Assembly (NCBI GenBank): GCA_013350335.1 | Contig: CM023540.1 | Coordinates: forward strand, 45,305,222-45,369,221 | Direction of reading: 5' to 3' | Length of the DNA: 64,000 bases | Source: Chimonanthus salicifolius | Taxonomy: Eukaryota > Streptophyta > Magnoliopsida > Laurales > Calycanthaceae | Shown here: piece after piece, positions 11,225-21,119 of the stretch | How the letters are laid out: each line of letters begins with the position of its first letter | Numbering within the stretch: the stretch's first letter is position 1 | The notes under the pieces: model-generated | What the model was told of the DNA's origin: nothing | Seen by the model: only the letters and a program-made list of their open reading frames with translations | The model's database searches: none | Position numbers and translations under genes: made by a program

Positions 11225-11690
11225 TTACCTCACTATCATCTAACGCATTAAAGATATATTCTATTTATTTTGTTTTAATTATTAATTTTCAAACCATTTG
11301 ACTCTAAGGTACTCTACAAATCTAGCCTTATATTGAGTTGTATTGAGTTGTTGTTTCGTCGTACTAATTAATACTGTATCATCTGTAAAACAATATACAT
11401 AGTGGCACTTCATCTTAGATTCTTGATGTTGAATTGTCTATGATTAGCACAAATAGGTATGAGTTTAAAGTGGATCCTCGGTAGATAGAATCCTACTCCG
11501 ATCGGGAGAATCATTGTCTAGCCATAATATGACTCTAATATTAGTAGTTGTACCCTCGTATATATCTTAAATAATCTCAACAATAGTCAATGATGATGTA
11601 TTATTTATTTCTCAAGATTCTTTAAATTAGATTTCTTGATACTATCGAAATCTTTTTCTAGATTAATAAAAGTGATATAAAGGTTTTTCT
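11225..11690 (-). pseudogene. RTE-type LINE reverse transcriptase fragment
   Basis: On the minus strand, 11646-11680 encodes FINLEKDFDS, matching the FIDLEKAYD motif of RTE reverse transcriptases. Further along come a decayed ILPIGVG-like (normally FPITIGLHQGS) segment, an out-of-frame trace of the FADD catalytic block near 11380-11400, and STLESNGLK near 11290 (normally TLESKGFK). Several stops and frameshifts make it non-functional. Confidence 0.6.
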
Positions 11691-12012
11691 TCTTCTCCTT
11701 AAATTTTTATTATTTTTTCTCAAATACCATTAAAAAATAAGAGAGATAGGAATTTTAATCAACGTTTAATCGCTGATGCATATTAATATGCCGACAATCG
11801 GCTGGCGTTTTGTAAACATCTTATCGTTTATCTCAATTGATCTTCTTTTTCTTTTAGTACATTGAAGTAATGGACCATAGTTTTAAGTATTGGTGCTTTG
11901 ACTTAGCAATAGTTTTTTCGTCATTTTTTTTTTATCCGAAATGTAGCAAGGCAAAAATGTGCATTAACGAAGCTCACTTAAATTTTGGCAAAAAAAAACA
12001 CTAGGTCAGGTT
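11691..12012. other. Intergenic sequence, possibly more decayed RTE
   Basis: Continues from the RTE fragment but is too diverged to translate with confidence; nothing else is recognised. Confidence 0.3.
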
Positions 12013-12194
12013 CAGGGCTCCAAATATCAGTCGATACGATATCATACGGTTTTATCGTATTGGCCGATACGCCGATATCTTGGCAGTATCATATCGGCTG
12101 ATATCACAATATCGACCGATATCTGTCTTTTTTTTTAAAAAAAAAAAAGAAGAGAGAGAAAAATATCGGCCGATACTAAATTTTAAAACCCCTT
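12013..12194. mobile_element. hAT-type MITE, ATCGGCCGAT family
   Basis: A 182-bp element flanked by a perfect 8-bp duplication GTCAGGTT (12005-12012 and 12195-12202), the size expected for hAT. The left end reads CAGGGCTCCAAATATC and the inverted right end AAGGGGTTTTAAAATTTAG. Inside are many copies of half-sites of the palindrome ATCGGCCGAT. The copies at 948 and 36451 share the same internal order. Confidence 0.7.
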
Positions 12195-12202
12195 GTCAGG
12201 TT

Positions 12203-12586
12203 ATTTCAATTGGGGTAAGTCAAGTGACTCATATATCAATATTTTGACTTTCTTATTTTATTAAGTTTTTCTCCATCAAATTGTCCTATATCAAACAAAA
12301 AAAACTAATATAAAACAATTTTTATACAAACATTAAATTCAATTCCATCATCATCATCTAAATTGTTTTTTAATCAATTTGGGCTTAGCCTTTATATTTG
12401 AATTTAATAAATTACTTTTATAAACAGACTGCCTATGATGTCCATCAGACTTGAACTTTTTTTTTTATTTTGTAATTTGAAAAGTCTAACCATAACTAGA
12501 CTACACAGCCTACTCCAAATTAAAAGTTCAACCCAAAATTCAATTTTTAGCCACATGATTTTAATGGTTAAACTTGATAGGTGTCC
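12203..12586. other. Intergenic sequence, nothing recognised
   Basis: AT-rich, with no supported gene or element end. Confidence 0.3.
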
Positions 12587-12984
12587 TGTGACGACTTGAC
12601 CTGACCCCATCACGATATTGTCTGCTTTAGGCCCCACCTGGGCCCACACAATTTTGCGAGAGTCATTCCTGATTCTATCATGTCACACTGACAAAGAGTC
12701 CATACACACAAGCAAACAATGTCACAAGTAGAGAGCCCACACAGTCTGAGTGTTAAACCGTGCTCTGATACCACTTGTGATGACCCGACCTGATCCGACC
12801 CGACTCCATCACGATATTGTTCGCTTTGAGCCCTACATGGGCCGGCACGATTTTGCTTTGGATCCGGCCCACTTGGCCATACCCAAAAGGCCCGTGATGG
12901 GAGAGGGGCTGCCCCATCTTAAATCCTCTTTAAACCCCTTGTTGTTGGGCGATGTGGGACTTTCCCACAAGCCAACAGCAATAC
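12587..12984 (-). mobile_element. Minus-strand LTR element remnant with PBS
   Basis: GCTCTGATACCA at 12762-12773 is the reverse complement of the initiator tRNA-Met primer binding site. Two bases to its right an LTR-like sequence begins with TGTGATGACCCGACC at 12776. A second, shorter copy of this LTR end starts at 12587 (TGTGACGACTTGACC), giving a direct repeat of roughly 70 bp around an internal region of only about 110 bp. The LTR also holds a GATGTGGGACTTTCCCAC phrase typical of plant LTRs. It is either a heavily deleted element or a TRIM-sized one; the right end is lost in the N gap. Confidence 0.55.
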
Positions 12985-13084
12985 NNNNNNNNNNNNNNNN
13001 NNNNNNNNNNNNNNNNNNNNNNNNNNNNNNNNNNNNNNNNNNNNNNNNNNNNNNNNNNNNNNNNNNNNNNNNNNNNNNNNNNNN
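12985..13084. other. Assembly gap (100 N)
   Basis: Exactly 100 undetermined bases, a conventional placeholder for a gap of unknown size, falling inside the minus-strand LTR remnant. Any open frame drawn across it is meaningless. Confidence 0.95.
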
Positions 13085-13544
13085 TACCAGTGCTGCCAAC
13101 ACCACAACCTCAACCACAGGCGATTGTCTGCAACTAGTGCTCCAGTCAACCAACCCTTCCTTGTTTCAACCCATTCAAGTCATTCTCTTTCCAGGTCCAT
13201 ATTATTAAACTAAGACCATCACCCCACTAGCCACCGTCCATCAACTATTTGACTCCGTTGTTCCTTGACCCATCCATCCTCTACGCCCACTTCAGTCCTT
13301 TGACCCTAAACCATTAAAGTCCATTAAAGCCAATCACATCCCAAATTTGTCCAGCCCACCATCTGTTGGGTCTTTGTTGTTCATCGACTGATTGCCAAGC
13401 CCGGTTCTTGCTCGCTCAACGACAAACAAATTCACTTGATCCTGCTCCGGCTGCATACATGAGTACTCAAATGTCAAATAATGCACATTAATTCATAATG
13501 CAGTCCAAAAAATACATAATTATATCATAAATATTACGTTCAAG
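13085..13544. other. Unassigned sequence, probably LTR or copia 3' region
   Basis: C-rich on the plus strand (repeated AACC/CCATC phrases) and free of coding signal. It lies just downstream, on the minus strand, of the copia RNase H remnant, so it may be that element's 3' untranslated region and LTR. Confidence 0.3.
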
Positions 13545-13910
13545 ACTCATTCTATTGGCATGTTCTTAAAGGTCTTTATAGATAATCTTCGTCAATGGAT
13601 TGCTACCATAAGTAAAGTACTAATGTGCTTAATAGACACCTTCTGTTTCTGAACTTCTTTTTCACGGCAAAGTACTTTAATTCCATATATTTCAATCCAT
13701 TCGAATACTTGTCGTTCTTAGAGAAGAATACTGTTATAGAATTATCACTAAATTCTCAGCGGCTTGGCTATGCTTTCGACAATTCCAAGTCCTGATATAA
13801 AGTTCCGCAGCCACAATCCTTGAATAGTGGCCTCACAGTGCGCCACAAATTCTACTTCCATAGTTGACGTTGCAGTGATAAAATGTTTGGCGCTTTTCCA
13901 TGATATTGCT
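13545..13910 (-). pseudogene. Ty1/copia RNase H C-terminal remnant
   Basis: On the minus strand the sequence encodes a frame running from ISWKSAKHFITATSTMEVEF through VAHCEATIQGLWLRNFISGL to a broken FFSKNDKYS segment, then ELKYFAVK. These are the conserved C-terminal RNase H pieces of plant copia polyproteins (TSTMEAEFVA, GVWLRNFISGL, FFSKNDKYSKGAKH). Frameshifts break the second half. The remnant stops exactly where the Tekay LTR begins at 13911, so the chromovirus inserted into it. Confidence 0.7.
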
Positions 13911-14694
13911 TGTAATACCCTGCCCTGGATTAAGCGTAGTTTAGCTTAATAATCTTGTTTGACCGGTTAATCTTGAAGATTATGGTTAGGACTTTGAGAA
14001 AAGCCCAGGTGTGGCCCAATTCGAGCTCGAAAGCTCAGTGATCCAGCTCGTCCAGTTGGGGGGCATTTTGGTAATTTACAGCTTCTTGTTATATTTTATA
14101 AATTATGTTGTTATGTGATTATTATTGGATGATAATGTTCTCCTTAATAAAGGATTTGTATTTCTGATTTAAAAAAAAATATTATTTTCAGAAAATGGTA
14201 TTTAAATCCGCCCGTCAAAACCCCGAAAGGGAGTATTAATTATTTTAAAAGGTTTTGGAAATGAGATAATTTTCGAAACAAGTATTTTATGTTAGACCAT
14301 TTTAAGAATGGTCTAGTTATTCTTTAAAACCCCAAAATGAGGTTTCTAAATTTTTATTTAACATTTGTTTAATTAAGTAAACAGTGTTAAATTATGATTT
14401 TTATTTAAATCATTGGTTTTTAGTGAGAGTTAATTCCAAAATTTTTCTGGTAATTAAGGTTTTCAAAAACTCAACTTATCTGTAAGGTTGGATTAAGTTT
14501 TTGAGTTTTCAAAATCTTATGTTTAGTTAAAAATCGGCTTTTTATTAAAACAAGGACTGATTTGCAAAATGGAAACTTGAAGAGGCTGATATGCAACCAA
14601 CAGTAACCTCTGCCGGTTACTGTTTCAGACGTAGGCAACCTTTGCATGTGAAGGCATGCAGTGGCCAGCCGGCCACTTCTTCGGCCAAGTTCCT

Positions 14695-14700
14695 TATAAA
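14695..14700 (+). promoter_or_regulatory. TATA box of the Tekay LTR promoter
   Basis: TATAAA inside TCCTTATAAATTCAG, followed about 40 bp later by a pyrimidine-rich leader (CTTCATCTCTTCTCTGTCTC). This is the best candidate for the U3/R promoter in this LTR. The transcription start is inferred, not seen. Confidence 0.45.
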
Positions 14701-15202
14701 TTCAGCCTTAGCTTTGCTGTTTTAAACCCCAATACCTTCATCTCTTCTCTGTCTCATTCTCAACTGAAACCAAAACCAGCCGATTCCCTCTCTGTTCTTC
14801 CCAGTTTTTCAGTTACTGTAGCTTAGAAGGAAGTGCTTTCAAAAATCAGATTTTCAGCCCAGGAACTCCAGTGAAGGTAATCACTGTGTTCTTTTTTCAA
14901 ATTCCAGTCGGTTTAGAATCAAGAAAAACCAGTTTTGGTTAAGTTTTGGGCGTTTAAACCATTTCAAAGTTTAAGGAAAAACCCGATTTTCTTTGTATCA
15001 GTGAGCTTTCAGTGCTAAAATCGGATGGCCCAGTGAGCTTCAAAGCTCCAAACATTCCCTATGGAAAGAGGACTCCAAGAGGAGTCCATCGGACCGGCTA
15101 GATGTGGAAACCGAATCCAGGAAACCCACTGTTTCTGGATTCGTATTTCACTGTGTGTCTGCCGTCACTGTCTGCAACAACAGACATTGGAGGAAGACGA
15201 CT

Positions 15203-15547
15203 CTCGGACGGTCCGGGAGTCGAGCTTCGGACGGTCCGAGCCCTTCAGACTGTCCGAGAGCACCTCTTGGACGTTCCGAGCTTCACCTAAAGCCCAGTTA
15301 CTCCCGAGGCTAGCTTGACCCACTCGGACGATCCGAGCAGAGCTCGGAAGGACCGAACCCACTCGGACGTTCCGAGCCCTAACTTCGGATGTTCCGAGGT
15401 ACCCAGACCCACCAAGACCTATTTTCTCTTTTTTATTGGTTCGGAAGGACTTTGGATGATCCGAGACCCAATCTTCGGACGATCCGAAGTCAGACCCAAG
15501 ATCCGAGGTCAGTGAGTAGTGTAGGCAGTGGTTCGGATGATCCGAAG
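15203..15547. repeat. Array of about 11-12 palindromic TCGGA-TCCGA sites
   Basis: The consensus is YTCGGA-NNN-TCCGAR, an inverted repeat with 6-bp arms around a 3-bp spacer. Clean copies include CTCGGACGATCCGAG (15323-15337), CTCGGACGTTCCGAG (15362-15376), TTCGGACGATCCGAA (15474-15488) and TTCGGATGATCCGAA (15532-15546); others are degenerate in one arm. Start-to-start distances are mostly 18-23 or 56-58 bp. The array lies in the LTR downstream of the TATA box. It could be a binding-site cluster or a minisatellite; open frames over it reflect its composition. Confidence 0.75.
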
Positions 15548-17142
15548 CCACAGTACCTGGTTTCGAGGCATGTTCCGAGGGACCCAGTTTTTGAAGTGTC
15601 TAATCTTGTCTGATTATTATTAATGCATGTGATGTGATGTTAGTACCCCCTTTTTTGTTAAATTAAAATTGTACTAACCCTCTTCCCTTATTACTATAGT
15701 GCATATACTATTGTATTCACTTCCAGGCCGACTCTAGTGGTCTGGCACTGAGTGATCTCACTTTCAGGCCGACGTTATATTTGTCGGGCACTGAGTGATC
15801 TCGAGGCCTTACTCAAAATGTCAGATCTGGTCCTATCCAGAAGACAACCGAGAAGTGACCTGGGAATCTAGACCTAACTCGATAAGTCAATCTAGTCAAT
15901 GCCCAGAAGACAATATGAGTTTTGGACTGAGCACCCTTTTTATTATATTATCTTGTGTATTATTATAATTTAAAAAGGATAGAAGCAAAGTAGGAGACTT
16001 AGTTCCATGTACCTTGGATATTTTTGGGAAACGTAGGATTTTGAAATACTACTTGTGTGTATGTATTTGATATGTATATTGATTGTGCACTTGTGTGTTT
16101 GTTTGAACAGAGATTGCGAAACCACATATATACGGTGAGGGAACTTAACTTTGCAGTAAGATGTAAACATGTTTCACTTTGAGATGAATCTTGAGCAATG
16201 AGTGGTTTCAGATTTGATGAACCCACTCATGTGCCTAGACATGATGCACTATGGTAAGAGTGCTTATGATGATTATGAATGCTATGATGTTGATTATATG
16301 AAATGTGTAAGACTGCTTTCACGTGCCTTTGACTATTGAACCAATATCGGCCATATGGGAGATGGTTACGTCTACTAGACCACGGGTGTCGACAATTGCT
16401 GACTTAAGGGTGTTAGTATCGGCTATGGGGAGCCGGAGATGTACTTGCAAGGATGTATTTTGACCGTGTTGGGACTTAATACAATGGTCTCAGTGTAGTC
16501 GGCAGGTGTTACGTTGGATGATAGCAGAAATGGAAAGATGATGATGAGACCTTTACTTGATATTGTGAATTTTATTATCAAGTATGAGATATATTTGCAA
16601 CTGTTGATTATTGTTAATCTGTTATTTACTTCAAAAATGCACTATTATATTTCCTTCACTGGGCTAGTTAGCTTACCCCACTCACCTTTCAGGAGATGAA
16701 TCCGAGGAGGAGAACCCTCTATTTCAAGCTTAGGGTGGATAAGCTGCGGCGGTGTTTTGGGATTCTTACTGAGAGGAATTCCCTTATCTTTGCTTTTTGG
16801 TTCTTGGAACCATTGGTTTTTGTAAAGTACCGAGTGTGGTACTTAGTTTGTATCAATGTCATGTATTGAAAACTACTGCATTTCTGTAGTTACTTTGATG
16901 ATGATGATTTTGTAATGATAAATTCAAATGTTGGAATTATGTGATCATGTATGTGTTATTTTTGTTTGTATTTGTTAGGTAGACTTATGTTATATGTTTG
17001 AGTCCACATGTTGGGATCATATGTGACATTTGGCCCCAACTGTTGATTCGGCCCAGTTAGAATGCTTGAGTTAGTTTAACTTCAAAAAAAAAAAAAAAAA
17101 GTCGCGTTCCGGGCCCACCTTTCGGGTCGGGGCATGACAACT

Positions 17143-17154
17143 TGGTATCAGAGC
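17143..17154 (+). other. Primer binding site (initiator tRNA-Met)
   Basis: TGGTATCAGAGC, three bases after the LTR end, is complementary to the 3' end of initiator tRNA-Met and is the usual PBS of plant Tekay chromoviruses. Confidence 0.9.
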
Positions 17155-17259
17155 TTTGGCTCAAACTCTAGGACTGTGATGGGTTACAACCTAGTTAGAC
17201 TTGCTTTTGCCTTAGTACTGCAATTGTTTTTGACATTTTCCTGTTTTTGTGATACAAAC

Positions 17260-17748
17260 ATGTCAAGTAATACAGAGTACACTGAGTTGTGGGACAGGGG
17301 AACCCCTAGCAATCTGATCAACCTGGTTTCTTCTGATTCCAGTGTTGCACCTGATGAGGAAGTAGAAGTTGCATCACCCGAGTGTCATGTTGGGGCTGAT
17401 CCAGAAGAGGAAGTGGGAGACATCCCAAATCTAGAGGAGTCAGTAGGGGAGAATGGCTCGCCTGAATGTACTCCGGCTACTCGGCCCTTGGATGAGTATT
17501 CGGATTATATGTGCGAATTATGCAATCAGAAGGGGCACAACTGTGCTTACTGCCCCTATTCAATTGATGTCATCTGCCCTGTTTGCGGACTTCGCCGGCA
17601 TGGGAGCGGAATGACTAATTGTCCTTATGTTGGAGGACCAGGGATCATACCCTGTTTGACCTGCGGAGTGTTCGGGCATAAGTCGGCGACTTGTCTGGAC
17701 AAATTTTTTTATTTTGGTGATGAGGCAGGATCTTCTTCGGAAGATTAG
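17260..17748 (+). CDS. Extra zinc-knuckle ORF between PBS and gag
   Basis: An intact 162-residue frame. I chose the ATG at 17260 because the open frame upstream runs back through the PBS and is leader. Residues 28-80 are strongly acidic. The C-terminal half holds three Cys/His knuckles: C85-C88-H93-C98 and C132-C135-H140-C145 fit CX2CX4HX4C exactly, and C106-C109-H114-C121 has a longer last spacer. Such knuckles bind single-stranded nucleic acid; a role as an accessory nucleocapsid or RNA-binding protein is inference. No protease, RT or capsid motif is present. It is followed by about 200 bp with an AATAAA and ends at an acceptor-like AACAG directly before the gag ATG, so splicing could separate the two frames. 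It is striking that it is open while gag-pol is riddled with stops. I do not know a named homologue. Confidence 0.6.
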   Translation: MSSNTEYTELWDRGTPSNLINLVSSDSSVAPDEEVEVASPECHVGADPEEEVGDIPNLEESVGENGSPECTPATRPLDEYSDYMCELCNQKGHNCAYCPYSIDVICPVCGLRRHGSGMTNCPYVGGPGIIPCLTCGVFGHKSATCLDKFFYFGDEAGSSSED

Positions 17749-17947
17749 TTTAGGATTTGTCGGGGATTGGGGAGATTTTGCTTGTAAGGGTTGAGTATTG
17801 TTTTGTTGTTTTGAAGGGTTTTCATACCCTACTAACCCTTGTACTTGTATTAAAATTTGAATGATTCCTAATAAATTTTTGTAAACTTGTGTGATTTGTC
17901 TTGAATCTCTTAAAATGGTTAATGATATTTACAAGTGTAAATAACAG

Positions 17948-18969
17948 ATGTCAGGACCCAATGATAACGGAACCAACTACCGTGGGAGGAGGACTAGTCT
18001 TCCACCCCGTGATATACCCAATGAGGCTGTCCGAGCGGCGGTTGAAGCATTTCAGCAGATAGCTGAAAACATGGGACTCCTGCCAATCCGTACACCAGAG
18101 GAGAGAGCCACCTCGGCTCTTAAGGAGTTTAAACGACTGAACCCGACGAGTTTTTCAGGGACAGAAGACCCTAGTGTACGAAGAATTTGCTAACTCAGAT
18201 TAGCCGGATCCTTAATACCCTGGCTATTGCCGATGACTTGCGAGTGACCTTGGCGGCATACCAGTTGGAAGGAAACGCCTACGAGTGGTGGGAAGCGAAG
18301 AACTTGGTTCGAAACCACAAGCCAATGTCGTGGGAGGAGTTCTCTACAGCCTTTCTGGCTCGTTACTTTCCGAAGACCGTGGAGGAGGCGAGGAAGAGGG
18401 AATTCTTCGACATCCAACAAGGTTCCGACTCTGTGGCATAGTATACCATGCGCTTCATCGACCTGATGCAGTTCATGCCGTGGATAGGGGCAAACGAAGA
18501 GGAGAAAGTTCAGCACTTTGAGAATGGACTCCAACCGTTTCCGCAGCGGCAAGTGGCCGGCCTAGTGTTCGACACTTTGGAGGAGATCATCGATCGAGCT
18601 TCAAAGGTGGAAGCGGTGGACTCCATCAATTGGAGCGCCAACAGCTCTCAGAAACATTCTTCCAACAAGAAGGCCAAGTTTAACCAAAAGAGGCCTTTCT
18701 TCAATAAGAGCCAGCCTAGTGCAGGACAGTCAAGTTGGTCTGACTCTCGGCAAATCGTGTGCTACACCTGCAACCAGCCTGGGCATACTTCCAAGTTCTG
18801 TCCGTCAGGAGGAGAGAAGGCGTGCTTTCACTGCAAGCAAACCGGGCACCTGTTTAGAGACTGTCCTTATCTTCGTAAAGCTGCACCGTCGCAAGGTGCA
18901 GGAGTTTCATTTCTGTGGCGCAGCCGTCTGTTGGTCGAGGTTCTCAGTAGACCTCCAGAGGCTCAGTAG
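17948..18969 (+). pseudogene. Tekay gag (capsid and nucleocapsid), broken
   Basis: Begins with ATG after AATAACAG. The N-terminal part (about 80 residues) ends in a shifted frame near 18175-18190, and the capsid region resumes as LTQISRILNTLAIADDLRV, then YQLEGNAYEWWEAKN, the retrotransposon gag signature. A TAG at 18439-18441 interrupts it again. The C-terminal part has a Lys-rich linker and two canonical CX2CX4HX4C knuckles (CYTCNQPGHTSKFC near 18760, CFHCKQTGHLFRDC near 18822). It ends at a TAG before the protease frame. In life it would package element RNA into virus-like particles; here two frame breaks and a stop prevent that. Confidence 0.85.
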
Positions 18970-18971
18970 CA

Positions 18972-19500
18972 ATGAGGAATGGACCACCTCAGAACGGTCA
19001 GGGGAGGGGACAAAGACGTCTTCAGGGGAGAGTCTACACGATTAGGACTCAGAGGGAAGAGCCAGTGGAAAACACTGTGATGGAAGGTACCCTTAATCTT
19101 TTTAGCCTTTTGGCTCGAGTGCTTTTTAATACCGGTGCTTCGCATTCCTTTATTTCTAGAGCTTGTTGTGATAGATTGGGTTTGAAACCGGTAGAAGTAG
19201 TTAACCCGCTAATGGTAGTTTCACCCTTGGGTAAGAAGGCTTTGGTAGTCCAAGAGTGTAGATCTTGTGTCTTGAAGATTAGCGGAGTGGAGTTGTCCTA
19301 TGATTTTCTGGTTTTAGAAATGACGGACTTTGACATCATCCTTGGTATGGATTGGTTGTCAGTTTTTGAGGTCTGGATAGACTGCTCTCAGAGGAGAATT
19401 TGTGGGGTCTCCTCAACCGGTGAGAGGTTTATGGAGAAGTTGGTACCCTATGAAAAGATGAGAGTCACTTTCTCTGGCCTTAGGGCGTATCCTGGTAGTG
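18972..19500 (+). pseudogene. Tekay aspartic protease domain, active site changed
   Basis: The frame opens right after gag and carries the retroviral-type protease core: LFNTGASHSFISRACCDRLG, where the family has DTGA. The catalytic Asp codon is AAT (Asn, 19128-19130), which should abolish activity. The flap and second half follow as VLEMTDFDIILGMDWL (family: MxxFDVILGMDWL). The frame then runs without a break into the start of the reverse transcriptase region. Confidence 0.8.
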
Positions 19501-19559
19501 TGGTGGCGAGCATGGGTTGGGAAGATGTAGGTGGTGTAGGGTCTATTACTCCTCGGGTG

Positions 19560-20470
19560 GTGTGTGAGTTTATGGATGTGTTTCCTGACCAGTTAGGTGG
19601 GCTACCTCCACGCCGAGAGATAGAGTTTGTTATAGACCTACAGCCAGGAACATCTTCAATTTCCATGGCACCTTATCGGATGGTGCCAGCTGAACAGAGG
19701 GAGCTAGCTACGTAGGTAGATGAGCTTCTCAGACTTGGTTTTATTCATCAGAGCAACTCGCCGTGGGACGTACCTGCTTTCTTTGTGAAAAAGAAAAATG
19801 GATCGATGAGGATGTGTATAGATTACCAGCGGTTTAACCAGGTAACTATTAAGAATAAGTTTCCGTTGCCTAGAATAGACGACCTCTTTGATCTTTTGAG
19901 GGGATCGAGATGTATTTCAAAAATCGATTTGAGGTCGGGTTACCATTAGTTGCAGATTCGAGAGGAAGACATTCCAAAGACTGCTTTCCGGAAGCGGTAT
20001 GGTTTGTACGAGTTTGTCGTGATGCCTTTTAGTTTGACGAACGCGCCAGCCATGTTTATGGATTTGATGAATCGCGTGTTTCGACCGTATCTGTGAGAGT
20101 TCGTGATAGTCTTTATAGACGACATCTTGATCTTTTCGTCGTCAGAGAAGGAGCACGAGCGTCACTATGAATTGTTCTTCAGCCTCTTCGAGTGCATCAG
20201 CTGTTCGCTAAGCTGAGCAAGTGTGAGTTTTGGTTGACTCAAGTGCAGTTTCTGGGACATGTGGTGAGGGATCTCTATAGATCCAGTGAAGGTAGAGACC
20301 TTGAAGAGTTGGGAGAGTCCCAAGAACGTGTTCGAGATCCGGAGCTTTCTGGGATTAGCAGGATATTACCGAAAGTTTATCCCACACTTCTCTCAGATCG
20401 CAGTGCCGATGACTCGGCTGACGAGGAAGAACGGCAAGTTCGAGTGGAACGAAGCTTGTGAAAGAGCATT
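19560..20470 (+). pseudogene. Tekay reverse transcriptase domain, several stops
   Basis: Starts with the VFPDQLGGLPPRREIEFVID segment and PYRMVPAEQRELA. A TAG at 19713-19715 breaks the frame, after which [20 protein letters not shown] and the palm motif FIDDILIFS (FIDD at 20112-20123, the YxDD equivalent) can be followed. More stops occur near 19948 and 20094, and a shift near 20190 moves to the [20 protein letters not shown] frame, then another to [18 protein letters not shown]. All core blocks are present, so the domain was once complete, but it cannot be translated as one chain. Confidence 0.85.
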
Positions 20471-20890
20471 CTAGGAGCTGAAGGAGAAGTTGACGACGTC
20501 TCCATTGTTGGTGATACCCGAGCAAGGAAGAGGTTACGATGTGTAGAGCGACGCGTCCAAGTTTGGTTTGGGTTGTGTGCTGATGCAAGAGGGGAAGGTA
20601 GTAGCTTATAGTTTTAGGCAATTGAAGGGACACGAGCAGAACTACCCGACTCATGATTTGGAGTTAGCAGCCGTTGTATTCTCATTAAAGTTGTGGAGAC
20701 ATTACTTGTATGGTAAGAAGTTCAATGTGTTTTCTGATCACCATAGTCTCAAGTATATCTTCACTCAGAAAGACTTGAATATGAGGCAGCGAAGATGGAT
20801 GGAGTACCTGGGAGATTACGACTTCATTCTCTCTTATCACCCAGGGAAAGCCAACGTAGTGGCCGATGCCTTGAGCAGGAAGTCTCACAG
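20471..20890 (+). pseudogene. Tekay RNase H domain
   Basis: Stops at 20473-20475 and 20543-20545 sit before [20 protein letters not shown]; the first Asp of the RNase H active site is in this segment. It continues with [38 protein letters not shown] and [16 protein letters not shown], the standard Tekay blocks. From 20568 the frame is open through to the integrase. The domain would remove the RNA strand of the hybrid during reverse transcription. Confidence 0.85.
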
Positions 20891-21119
20891 TAACGTGGCG
20901 AGGATGGCATCCTTGCAGTGGAAGATGTTGGAAGTTCTGTCCGAGTACGATCTGGAGCTGATCGAAGGAAGCGGGTCAGCAAGAATCCATATTTTGGTTC
21001 TGCAACCCGAGATAATCGGATTGGTGTTGGAAGGACAACAGAGAGACCCAGAAGCGAAGGAGTTGGCGACTCAGCTTTCAGGAGGAGCGTCTCTAGAAGA
21101 TTGGAAGATCAAGTTAGAC

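Larger units (their letters stand above)
13911..17139 (+). mobile_element. 5' LTR of Tekay-type Ty3/gypsy chromovirus
   Basis: It starts TGTAATACCCTGCCC and ends CGGGTCGGGGCATGACA, immediately followed by the PBS. The first 340 bp or so are repeated at 22495-22846 as the start of the 3' LTR, about 93% alike by eye. At about 3.2 kb it is a long LTR, as Tekay elements often have. It holds a TATA box (14695-14700), a leader-like region after it, a donor-like AAGGTAATCAC near 14875 and an array of palindromes (15203-15547). Confidence 0.85.

Noticed and set aside
12750..13208. Open frames running through the N block
   Set aside because: They are open only because the 100 N bases carry no stops, and the flanks are LTR sequence.
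15203..15547. CRISPR-like array (regular repeats)
   Set aside because: The repeats are short palindromes with non-unique spacers in a plant LTR, and no cas genes are present.
15061..15613. Several overlapping frames at 15.1-15.6 kb as coding sequence
   Set aside because: They cover the palindrome array in the LTR. All frames are open because the repeat lacks stops, and they have no homologue I know.
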